From the NCBI RefSeq assembly GCF_003259955.1, contig NZ_QLMK01000008.1, positions 1 to 64,000 of the forward strand: 64,000 nt of DNA, in the 5' to 3' direction. Under the pieces are notes generated by a model. It was not told the origin of the DNA and ran no database searches. It was given only the letters and a program-made list of their open reading frames with translations. Source of the stretch: Falsochrobactrum ovis. Its GTDB lineage: Bacteria > Pseudomonadota > Alphaproteobacteria > Rhizobiales > Rhizobiaceae. Both the position numbers and the translations under genes were made by a program. Positions 55,438 through 63,073 of the stretch are shown here, piece by piece (the stretch's first letter is position 1; each line of letters opens with the position of its first letter).

Positions 55438-56340
55438 ATGAGTAATCCGGTAAAGTCCATTCGCATCGGCACGATGGTTAACGGAACTAAGGGTGACGCC
55501 GCAAAGCGTATCGCGCAGATCGCTGATCTGGGTTTCGAGAGCTTTCAGCCCTTTTTCTGGCAAACGACAAATGGTCAGGATTTAGCAGAGCTAGGCAAAC
55601 GCTGTATTGAGGCGATTGGCGATCGTGATATTACGATATCTACGCTTGGCATGTTCGGCAATCCTTTGGAAAGAACTGATATTGATCTTGAAACCCTACA
55701 AGGTTGGAAAGATTGCATCGACAATGCACATCACTTCGGTGCCACATGTGTTGCGGGCTTTACAGGCCGTATACGCGGTAAACCACTGACGGACAGTCTG
55801 CCGCGCTATAAGGAAATTTGGAGCGAGCTTGGTAAGCGGGCTGCTGATAAGGGGATCAAAATCGCATTTGAAAATTGTGCAATGGACGGCAATTGGGCAA
55901 CCGGTGATTGGAATATCGCTCATAACCCAGATGCTTGGGAACTGATGTTCAATGAGACCCCCGATGATCACATTGGTATCGAATGGGAGCCATGCCACCA
56001 GATGGTTTATCTTATCGATCCGATACCGCAGATCCGCAAATGGGCCAGTAAAATTTTCCATGTCCATGGCAAAGATGCGACTATTCGCTGGGACGTCATT
56101 AGAGAGCATGGAATTTTCGGGAAAGAAAAATTTGTTTTCATGCGGACGCCGGGCTTTGGCGACACGAACTGGACAGATGTTATTTCAGAATTGCGTCTGG
56201 CTGGCTGGTCGGGATCAATAGACATCGAAGGTTGGCACGATCCGGTTTATCGGGATGAACTTGAAATGACCGGACAGGTGCATGCGATGAACTATCTCAA
56301 AAATTGCCGTGGCGGAACTTTCATCGCTGACCCCGAATAA
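55438..56340 (+). CDS. Sugar phosphate isomerase/epimerase-family TIM-barrel protein
   Basis: The 300-residue protein has the xylose-isomerase-like TIM-barrel fold. Probable metal ligands are Glu in AFENCAMDG, Glu or His in IGIEWEPCHQMVYL, His in FHVHGKDATIRW and Glu in DIEGWHDPVY. ATG 55438 is preceded by GAGGTG. This family includes epimerases, isomerases and enzymes acting on 3-keto glycosides. Given the oxidoreductase gene next to it, cleavage or epimerisation of an oxidised sugar is a fair guess. A terminator-like hairpin follows. Confidence 0.8.
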   Translation: MSNPVKSIRIGTMVNGTKGDAAKRIAQIADLGFESFQPFFWQTTNGQDLAELGKRCIEAIGDRDITISTLGMFGNPLERTDIDLETLQGWKDCIDNAHHFGATCVAGFTGRIRGKPLTDSLPRYKEIWSELGKRAADKGIKIAFENCAMDGNWATGDWNIAHNPDAWELMFNETPDDHIGIEWEPCHQMVYLIDPIPQIRKWASKIFHVHGKDATIRWDVIREHGIFGKEKFVFMRTPGFGDTNWTDVISELRLAGWSGSIDIEGWHDPVYRDELEMTGQVHAMNYLKNCRGGTFIADPE

Positions 56341-56359
56341 CCGACCGGTACGGCTTGAC

Positions 56360-56391
56360 AAATAAGCGGCCAGAGGAGCGGTCGCTTATTT
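56360..56391 (+). terminator. Terminator hairpin after the TIM-barrel gene
   Basis: AAATAAGCG (56360-56368) pairs perfectly with CGCTTATTT (56383-56391), with three more pairs inside (one G-T). The right arm ends in T-rich sequence. It lies between the enzyme pair and the ABC transporter genes, so the transporter may have its own promoter in the 137 bp that follow or depend on read-through. Confidence 0.6.
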
Positions 56392-56528
56392 AGAACAGAT
56401 TTTGGTAATGCGGGCACAATCTAGGATAAATCATGCTCTGCTTTTAAAAGGTTAGAACGACTTGTGTGAAGTCCTGCGGAGCATCGGAGTTCTAATTCTG
56501 TGACACGAGAACCAAAGAGGAGGAGACT

Positions 56529-57761
56529 ATGGGGATCGTAAAATACCTGATTGCTGGGGCTGTGGCATTTTCCAGCATTTCGTTCGTCGGATCTTCCGCT
56601 CAGGCGCAAGAGGTGACTATTAACGTATGGGCCGTGGACAGAGACAGCCAGCCAACCCCGAATTTAGCGAAAGCATTCAATAAACTGAACAATGGTATTC
56701 GGGTCGAGTTCCGTGAGGTCCCGTTTGATGACCTCACCAGCGAAGCCATGCGGGCATATACAACAGGTAATGCGCCTGACGTTATTGCTATTGATAATCC
56801 GTACCACGCTATGTTTGCGGCACGAAACGCCTTCCTTGATCTGACCGATAAAATTGCGGCATCAGATGTTGTGAGAACCGAGAACTATTTTCCGGGGCCA
56901 CTGAAGTCGACGATGTGGGATGGCAAATATTTTGGTGTTCCCAAAGCTACCAACACCATAGCGCTCTATTACAACAAAGATATGTTTAAAGCTGCTGGTC
57001 TTGATCCTAATAGTCCGCCTCAAACCTGGGATGAACTTTATGAAGTCTCGCGTAAGCTAACGGATGCCTCAAAGGGCATATACGGCCTAGCGTTTTCTGC
57101 AAAGGCCAATGAGGAAGGAACATTCCAGTTTTTGCCATGGGTGCAGATGGGGGGCGGTTCTTATAGCAATATCAATGCGGACGGCGCTGTGGAGGCGCTG
57201 GAATTGTGGCAGAAGATTATATCCGAAAAACTCGCTTCCCCGGATACGCTAACCCGTAGCCAATGGGATGCCACTGCCACATTCAATGCGGGGAATGCGG
57301 CTATGGCAATTTCTGGCCCATGGGAGATCGATCGTATGGTGCAAGACGCAAAATTTGACTGGGGTGTAGCACTACTTCCCGTACCGAGTGCAGATGCTCC
57401 GCGATCATCGGCTATGGGAGATTACAACTGGGCGATTTTCTCCAACAGCAAGCATCCGAACGAGGCATTCAAGGTAATTGAATATTTCGTGTCTCAGGAC
57501 AAGGATATGTTTGGCAATTTTGGGCAGTTGCCTGCTCGCTCTGATATCCCCGCGCCGACGACGGGTAACGAAAAGAAGGACGCAGCTCTTAAAGTCTTTG
57601 TTGAGCAGTTGCAATATGCCCAACCCCGTGGGCCATCGCCCGAATGGCCAAAGATTTCCAAAGCTGTGCAGGATGCTATTCAGGCTGCCCTGACCGGGCA
57701 AATGTCGTCAAAAGAAGCGCTCGATCAGGCTGCTGAAAAGATCAAGCGCATCGAAGGCTGA
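56529..57761 (+). CDS. CUT1 sugar ABC transporter, periplasmic binding protein
   Basis: This 410-residue family 1 solute-binding protein has a signal peptide ending [21 protein letters not shown]-like mature start, [33 protein letters not shown] and [17 protein letters not shown] are typical segments. AAAGAGGAGGAG precedes ATG 56529. It serves the two permeases and ATPase downstream. The ligand is unknown; the adjacent oxidoreductase and TIM-barrel genes suggest a sugar or sugar derivative. Confidence 0.86.
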   Translation: MGIVKYLIAGAVAFSSISFVGSSAQAQEVTINVWAVDRDSQPTPNLAKAFNKLNNGIRVEFREVPFDDLTSEAMRAYTTGNAPDVIAIDNPYHAMFAARNAFLDLTDKIAASDVVRTENYFPGPLKSTMWDGKYFGVPKATNTIALYYNKDMFKAAGLDPNSPPQTWDELYEVSRKLTDASKGIYGLAFSAKANEEGTFQFLPWVQMGGGSYSNINADGAVEALELWQKIISEKLASPDTLTRSQWDATATFNAGNAAMAISGPWEIDRMVQDAKFDWGVALLPVPSADAPRSSAMGDYNWAIFSNSKHPNEAFKVIEYFVSQDKDMFGNFGQLPARSDIPAPTTGNEKKDAALKVFVEQLQYAQPRGPSPEWPKISKAVQDAIQAALTGQMSSKEALDQAAEKIKRIEG

Positions 57762-57766
57762 CTCTG

Positions 57767-57855
57767 AAGCTGGCCATACTTGGACGGCCAGCTTTTCTCA
57801 AAAAACGACCTTTATCCTCCCGGAGGGCTGCCCGTCGTTTGACGATGGGTGGCCC
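57767..57855 (+). terminator. Two intercistronic stem-loops after the binding-protein gene
   Basis: AAGCTGGCC (57767-57775) pairs perfectly with GGCCAGCTT (57786-57794) and is followed by TT, a terminator-like form. A second hairpin at 57826-57855 has CCCGTCG and CGATGGG arms with outer GGG and CCC. Both lie between the binding-protein gene and the first permease and should lower expression of the membrane genes. Confidence 0.65.
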
Positions 57856-57877
57856 GACCGGAACAAAGGGGTGTCCG

Positions 57878-58780
57878 ATGAAGAAAATATTTTCCAGCAT
57901 AAGAGATGGTCGCGGCTTCGATATAGCATTAGTAGCCGTACCGTTTGCATTTCTCTTTGCGCTGGCTGGCTTGCCGCTTTTCTACAACGTTATCATGAGT
58001 TTTCAGGAAGTCGACATGTTCAGTCTTGGCACATTTGCCAGACCTTTTGTTGGCTTTAAGAATTATATTGACTTGTTCCGACAGCCAGAAACCTTACCGA
58101 TCCTGTTCAATACGCTCATTTTTGTTGTCGCATCCATCGCAGGTCAATTTGTGATCGGCTTCGGATTGGCTCTTTTCTTCTGGACAAATTTTCCGGGATC
58201 GACCTGGTTGCGTGGCTTATTTCTCGTCTCATGGGTTATGCCGGGTCTGGTCGTTGGTGCCGTATGGAATTGGATATTGTCTGGTGATTTCGGGGTGCTT
58301 AATTTTCTGCTGCGTGAAAGTGGAATTATTGACAGCAATATTTTCTGGCGCTCGGATCCCGACTTTTCATTATGGTCGGTTGTTATAGCTAATGTTTGGC
58401 TCGGCACATCATTCAATATGATATTGCTGTCAGTTGGATTGGCTGCGATACCTGCCGATCTCTATGAAGCAGCAGAATTGGACGGCGCAAATGCCTGGCA
58501 ACGATTTTACACGATAACCTTGCCGATGATGCGCTCTACAATTGGCGCCATCATCGCATTGGGGCTGATTTTTACCCTACAGCAATTTGATCTTTTCGCA
58601 GCTATTACCGATGGTGGGCCGAATAATACATCGAATGTTGCTCAATACTGGGCGTGGGACTTGTCATTCCGTCAATATGACTTTGGTAAAGGTGCCACTA
58701 TTTCGGTTATTATGATTGTTTTCGTTATGCTTGCGTCTGCTATTTATGTGCGCTCAACCCGTCATGAGGTGCGCGGATGA
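57878..58780 (+). CDS. CUT1 sugar ABC transporter permease (MalF type)
   Basis: This 300-residue permease starts at ATG 57878, behind AAAGGGG; an in-frame start at 57839 lies within the upstream hairpin. Six hydrophobic segments and the EAA loop EAAELDGANAWQRFYTITLP are visible. AAITDGGPNNTSNVAQYWAW is a common MalF-type stretch. It overlaps the next permease gene by four bases. Confidence 0.87.
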   Translation: MKKIFSSIRDGRGFDIALVAVPFAFLFALAGLPLFYNVIMSFQEVDMFSLGTFARPFVGFKNYIDLFRQPETLPILFNTLIFVVASIAGQFVIGFGLALFFWTNFPGSTWLRGLFLVSWVMPGLVVGAVWNWILSGDFGVLNFLLRESGIIDSNIFWRSDPDFSLWSVVIANVWLGTSFNMILLSVGLAAIPADLYEAAELDGANAWQRFYTITLPMMRSTIGAIIALGLIFTLQQFDLFAAITDGGPNNTSNVAQYWAWDLSFRQYDFGKGATISVIMIVFVMLASAIYVRSTRHEVRG

Positions 58781-59604
58781 GTATGAAAAGTCGCAATCGC
58801 ATCATGCTCTTGATCGCTCTTGTGTTGGCGGCGATCTATCTTTTCCCGCTTTACTGGATGTATATAACATCTCTTAAAACTGGTTCGGAAATGTTTGCCA
58901 ATCCTCCGACGCTTCTGCCGCATTCAGCGCAATGGGATACATATTGCCATGTCTGGCAAAGCCGAAATATGGGGCGCTATCTTTGGAACTCCACCATCAT
59001 AGCTTTAGGCGCGGTTAGCCTGATTACAATCCTCGGTGTAGGCTGCGCGTATGTGCTTGCGCGGTATCGTAATGTCTGGGTCGATATTGGGCTGTTTCTC
59101 ATTCTGATGTTTCAGGTTTTGCCAGCGTCCCTTATGATTACTCCGATTTTTGTCGGTTTTTCTCAGCTTGGCCTTCTTGGCTATCCCCGATTTGCTGTTG
59201 TACTTGCGATTGCCGCAAAAAGCATGCCGTTTTTTGTGGTTTTGGTGAGGGCGACGTTCATGGCTGTGCCGCAGGAACTTGAGGAGGCTGCGCTTGTAGA
59301 CGGTAATTCGCGGGTAGGGGCCTTTTTTTATATTGTATTGCCGCTCGCCCGTAATGGAATTCTTGTCAGCGCGATCCTGATTTTCATGCAGGCTTTTGGC
59401 GAATTCGTCTATTCGAAATCGATCATTCAAGCGGTGGAGCTACAACCGGCAAGTGTTGGTCTTAATTCTTTCATGGGTCCCAATACAAGTGAATGGAATA
59501 ATATCATGGCTTACGCGGCCATGTATGTGACTCCCATTCTTGCTCTGTTCATCCTCTTGCAGCGCCGCATCGTATCCGGCCTAACCTCGGGAGCGCTCAA
59601 ATGA
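58777..59604 (+). CDS. CUT1 sugar ABC transporter permease (MalG type)
   Basis: This 275-residue permease has six hydrophobic segments, the EAA loop EAALVDGNSRVGAFFYIVLP and the tail LQRRIVSGLTSGALK. Its start overlaps the MalF-type stop and its own stop overlaps the ATPase start, both by four bases, so the three are coupled. Confidence 0.88.
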   Translation: MSMKSRNRIMLLIALVLAAIYLFPLYWMYITSLKTGSEMFANPPTLLPHSAQWDTYCHVWQSRNMGRYLWNSTIIALGAVSLITILGVGCAYVLARYRNVWVDIGLFLILMFQVLPASLMITPIFVGFSQLGLLGYPRFAVVLAIAAKSMPFFVVLVRATFMAVPQELEEAALVDGNSRVGAFFYIVLPLARNGILVSAILIFMQAFGEFVYSKSIIQAVELQPASVGLNSFMGPNTSEWNNIMAYAAMYVTPILALFILLQRRIVSGLTSGALK

Positions 59605-60674
59605 TCCTGCAGATCGAATTATCCAACGTAAACAAATATTATGGTAATTTTCACGCCCTAAAGAATATCAATCTAGCTATCGAGAAAGGCACATTCGTAG
59701 CTCTTGTCGGGCCATCAGGCTGCGGTAAGTCTACTCTGCTGCGCTCGCTTGCCGGACTGGAAAGCATTTCCGCAGGAGACGTGCGGATCGCGGGCGCTCT
59801 GATGAACGGTGTACCGCCCCGCAAACGCGATGTAGCTATGGTTTTCCAATCCTACGCACTCTATCCGCACATGACGGTTGAGCAGAATCTTACTTATTCC
59901 CTGAAGGTACGAGGTGTGAATAAGGCAGATGCACGCAAGGCTGCGGAAGACGTGGCCGCAACAACTGGCCTTTCCCATCTTATGAAACGGTATCCGCGCG
60001 AGTTGTCGGGTGGCCAGCGGCAGCGTGTTGCAATGAGCCGCGCGATTATTCGAAATCCGCAGGCTTTCTTGTTTGATGAACCACTATCAAATCTTGATGC
60101 AGCCTTGCGTGTACACATGCGTAAGGAAATCCGCGCATTGCATGATCGGCTGCATGCGACATCAGTTTATGTAACACATGATCAAATTGAAGCCATGACC
60201 ATGGCTGACCATGTGGTAGTGATGAAAGATGGCGTGATTGAACAGCAAGGTGCCCCTATTGAGCTTTATGAAAAGCCGGTCAACCGCTTCGTAGCCGGTT
60301 TTATCGGCTCGCCAGCGATGAATTTTATTCCTGCAACTGTTGGTGCAGATGGACAAGCGCTGATGCTGGAACTCGGCGCAGGAGCGGAAAAGCCATTGCG
60401 TTCGCCCCAGGCTTTACGCCCGGGCCAGAGGCTTATTGTAGGAGTTCGGCCAGAACATATTAGTCTGGCCCCATGGGGTGATGGACGTCTCAATCTTGAA
60501 GTGTCAATTGTCGAAACAACAGGCTCATCGACATATGTTTCCTTTCGGACAGATCCCGAAGTTTCTTTTGTCCATCAGGGACAGAGCAATGTCAGGGTAG
60601 GCGATCAGGTTGGGCTTTCATTTGATTTGTCCGTCATGCATCTGTTTGATGAACAGACCGGACATCGCATCTGA
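59601..60674 (+). CDS. CUT1 sugar ABC transporter ATP-binding protein (UgpC/MalK type)
   Basis: This 357-residue ATPase has Walker A GPSGCGKST, signature LSGGQRQRVAMSRAI, Walker B FLFDEPLSNLDAALR and VTHDQIEAMTM, followed by a MalK-type regulatory domain (VGVRPEHISLAPWG). It completes the transporter. It is the last sugar gene before the IS3 element; its stop is 88 bp from the IS left end. Confidence 0.9.
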   Translation: MILQIELSNVNKYYGNFHALKNINLAIEKGTFVALVGPSGCGKSTLLRSLAGLESISAGDVRIAGALMNGVPPRKRDVAMVFQSYALYPHMTVEQNLTYSLKVRGVNKADARKAAEDVAATTGLSHLMKRYPRELSGGQRQRVAMSRAIIRNPQAFLFDEPLSNLDAALRVHMRKEIRALHDRLHATSVYVTHDQIEAMTMADHVVVMKDGVIEQQGAPIELYEKPVNRFVAGFIGSPAMNFIPATVGADGQALMLELGAGAEKPLRSPQALRPGQRLIVGVRPEHISLAPWGDGRLNLEVSIVETTGSSTYVSFRTDPEVSFVHQGQSNVRVGDQVGLSFDLSVMHLFDEQTGHRI

Positions 60675-60762
60675 ACTCAAGAAAGTTGCGCAGATCGCAG
60701 TTGCTTCAGCGGCTAAGGGAGGTTCCAAGTCGCTGTCGTAATCGAAATTGCCGAGGTAGGGC
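60675..60762. other. Short sequence between the sugar operon and the IS left end, origin unclear
   Basis: These 88 bp do not continue the ttrC frame found on the other side of the IS. On the minus strand an open frame reads PYLGNFDYDSDLEPPLAAEA, perhaps a gene remnant, but I recognise nothing. It shows that the two IS flanks were not neighbours before. Confidence 0.5.
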
Positions 60763-60825
60763 TGATCCACCCCCATTGAACGGGTCCACCTTGAAGTATG
60801 GTTTTGACCATGAAGGAGGACCACA

Positions 60826-61104
60826 ATGGCAAACAAGCGACACAAGCCCGACGAGATCGTCACGAAGCTTCGGCAGGTTGAGGTTTTGCGCGGCCAAGGC
60901 ATGGCGATGGCGGATGCCGTTCGCCAGATCGGCGTTTCCGAACTGACGTTCTACCGGTGGCGCAAGCAATATGGCGGCATGAGCCGTGACCAGCTTCGGC
61001 AGTTGAAGGATCTCCAGAAGGAGAACGAACGGCTTCGCAAGGCGGTGGCCGATCTGACGCTGGACAAGCTGATCCTGACGGAGGCTGCGCGGGGAAACTT
61101 CTGA
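60826..61104 (+). CDS. IS3-family transposase OrfA (helix-turn-helix protein)
   Basis: This 92-residue protein has the OrfA helix-turn-helix (KPDEIVTKLRQVEVLRGQGM, then VSELTFYRWRKQYGG, with each part cited separately) and a leucine-zipper-like stretch LRQLKDLQKENERLRKAV. It binds the IS ends and, when fused to OrfB by frameshifting, makes the full transposase. An AAGGAGGA site precedes ATG 60826. It ends GNF-stop just after the slippery heptamer. Confidence 0.9.
   Translation: MANKRHKPDEIVTKLRQVEVLRGQGMAMADAVRQIGVSELTFYRWRKQYGGMSRDQLRQLKDLQKENERLRKAVADLTLDKLILTEAARGNF
61092..61098 (+). promoter_or_regulatory. Programmed -1 frameshift site
   Basis: In the OrfA frame the bases read G GGA AAC, an X XXY YYZ heptamer. 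A slip by one base gives GGG AAA and moves into the OrfB frame, which is open from here on. It sits two codons before the OrfA stop at 61102-61104. This is the classical way IS3 elements make the OrfAB transposase. Confidence 0.75.
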
Positions 61105-61160
61105 GCCCCTCGCGTCGCCGTGCCTGCATCGACCATGTTCGCTCGGTTCTGCCGAAGCGC

Positions 61161-62009
61161 GTGTCGGAGCGCCGGGTATGCCTCGTGCTTGGGCAGCATC
61201 GCTCCACGCAGCGGCGTATTCCTCGCGGCCGGGACGACGAGCAGCAACTGACCGAGGACATCGTTGCACTGGCCCGCCGCTATGGCCGCTACGGCTATCG
61301 CAAGATCGCCGAGCTTCTGCGCAGCCAGATGGGCTGGGTGGTCAACGACAAGCGGGTCGAGCGCATCTGGCGGCAAGAGGGGCTGAAGGTTCCAGCCAAA
61401 CAACCGAAGAAAGGCCGGCTCTGGCTCGCCGACGGATCATGCATCCGCCTGCGCGCCGAGCGGCCCAACCATGTCTGGTCCTACGACTTCGTCGAGGACC
61501 GCACTCATGACGGAAGGAAGTACCGCATGCTTAACGTGATCGACGAGTTCACGCATGAGGCGCTGGCGATCCGCATCGATCGCAAGCTCAACTCCACCGA
61601 CGTCATCGACGTCCTGTCCGACCTGTTCATCCTGCGCGGCGTGCCTGAGCACATCCGTTCCGACAACGGCCCGGAGTTCATCGCCACGGCCGTGCAGGAC
61701 TGGATCACCGCCGTCGGGGCGAAGACTGCCTACATCGCACCCGGAAGCCCATGGGAGAATGGCTACATCGAGAGCTTCAATGCTCGCCTGCGCGACGAAC
61801 TCCTCGAAGGCGAGATCTTCTACACGCTCAAAGAGGCCAGGATCATCGTGGAAAGCTGGCGTCGGCATTACAACACCGTGCGTCCGCATGGATCGCTCGG
61901 CTACAAGCCGCCGGCGCCGGAGGTCTTCATCCCGGCATTCGCGCGGGCGGCCCTGCAACCCCAACCAGCGATGCCGCCCGCGCTGGCGCCACGACCATCA
62001 TTGCACTAA
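61161..62009 (+). CDS. IS3-family transposase OrfB (DDE integrase domain)
   Basis: This 282-residue frame from GTG 61161 is also open back to the frameshift site at 61092, giving about 305 residues when read as OrfAB. It has the rve integrase core with the DDE residues: Asp in WSYDFVED, Asp in IRSDNGPEF and Glu in GYIESFNARLRDEL, followed by HYNTVRPHGSLGYKPP. The protein looks intact. It lies -1 relative to orfA, as expected. Confidence 0.9.
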   Translation: MSERRVCLVLGQHRSTQRRIPRGRDDEQQLTEDIVALARRYGRYGYRKIAELLRSQMGWVVNDKRVERIWRQEGLKVPAKQPKKGRLWLADGSCIRLRAERPNHVWSYDFVEDRTHDGRKYRMLNVIDEFTHEALAIRIDRKLNSTDVIDVLSDLFILRGVPEHIRSDNGPEFIATAVQDWITAVGAKTAYIAPGSPWENGYIESFNARLRDELLEGEIFYTLKEARIIVESWRRHYNTVRPHGSLGYKPPAPEVFIPAFARAALQPQPAMPPALAPRPSLH

Positions 62010-62043
62010 CAATCAAATTGGACCCGTCCGTGGGGGCCGATCA

Positions 62044-63016
62044 GCTTGCTGCCATCAGCGCCATTATTGCAGCCGGTTGCGCTTGGGCGCCAGCGCAATC
62101 TGACTGGGCTAAACTGTCCCCATCGGTCAATACGCTATTGCTGATCTGCGCGGTAACCGCGCCGGTTTCACTCCTGGCTGATCTTCACCAGCCGGGGAGA
62201 TTTTGGCATTTTTATACCAATTTCACGCCGTGGTCTTGGATGTCCTGGGGCGCAGTTTTACTGCCAATCTTTGCCGGACTTTCTGTGGTATTCTGTGCTT
62301 TATGGTGGCTCGGCTGGCAAAGGCTTCAGCGTTTAGTTGCGCTTGCGCTGATTGTTTCAGCAATCTCTATCCTGATCTATACCGGATCTGAGATAATGGT
62401 TCTTCGTTCGCGCCCATTATGGCATACCTATTTTGTGCCGATTAATTTAGCGCTGACAGCATGGCTGGCCACAATTGGCGGCATGATCCTGATTGCAAAA
62501 TTCCTGCCTCGTCATTTTCCTCCGCTGCCAGAAAAACCAGTGCTGATCTTGGCATCGCTGGCCGCGATATCGTTGATTATAACGGCTCTTTGCTGGGGAA
62601 TTCTCGGCGTTGCGGGGCATGAACCATCATTCGCTTATGCCTATGCGCTATTTGCTCAATATCCGGCATGGCGCTTAAGCCTCATTGGCTCGATTGCTGC
62701 TGGTTTGCTCGTTGTGGCCATGCTGTGGTTCTGGAGCCGACGTGAAACCGGTTGGTTCTTTCAGTTCTTTCTTGCTGTGCTGTTGCTTGGATCGGCTTGG
62801 GTTTTCCGCTGGGTGATCTTTATGAACGTACAGAGCGTACCAAAATATGGTGCCGGCCTGTATCTCTATACGATGCCATTGGGTGCAGATGGCTTGCTTG
62901 GCATTGTGGGCATTTTCGGATTGTTCATTGCGATGATTGCGATCGTCACTTTCGCCCTCTCAGTTTTCCCTAAAAGCCCGTTTCTGAAGAGCAAACAGTA
63001 TAATTTCCAGTCTTAA
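62044..63016 (+). pseudogene. ttrC: NrfD-type membrane subunit, TtrC-like, 5' end removed by the IS
   Basis: From the IS right end to the stop at 63014 an open frame encodes about 323 residues of a polytopic NrfD/TtrC protein. It has about eight or nine hydrophobic segments and the TtrC-like stretches CAVTAPVSLLADLHQPGRFW and FTPWSWMSWGAVLLP. TtrC anchors tetrathionate reductase in the membrane and carries electrons from quinol. Full proteins have roughly 340 residues, so only some 20 N-terminal residues and the start codon are missing. The frame runs on into the IS, so a fusion is possible. Confidence 0.75.
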
Positions 63017-63073
63017 TACGCATCTGACCGAAAATTGTATGGCAGTTGACGGGTTGTGCTTAAAGGTAAGATC

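Larger units (their letters stand above)
60763..62043 (+). mobile_element. IS3-family insertion sequence (IS407-like group), complete
   Basis: The element of about 1281 bp is bounded by imperfect inverted repeats: left TGATCCACCCCCATTGAACG and right, read inward, TGATCGGCCCCCACGGACGG, both continuing to GGGTCCA. It carries the two overlapping frames usual for the family. Its G+C and codon use look clearly higher than those of the flanking genes, suggesting recent arrival. No 3- or 4-bp target duplication is seen: GGC precedes it and GCT follows it. The ends can be extended by GC/GC symmetry to 60761 and 62045. Confidence 0.88.

Noticed and set aside
60706-61269. 187-codon antisense frame across the IS left end
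   Set aside because: It arises from the high G+C of the IS; it crosses the IS boundary and orfA and has no recognisable domain.
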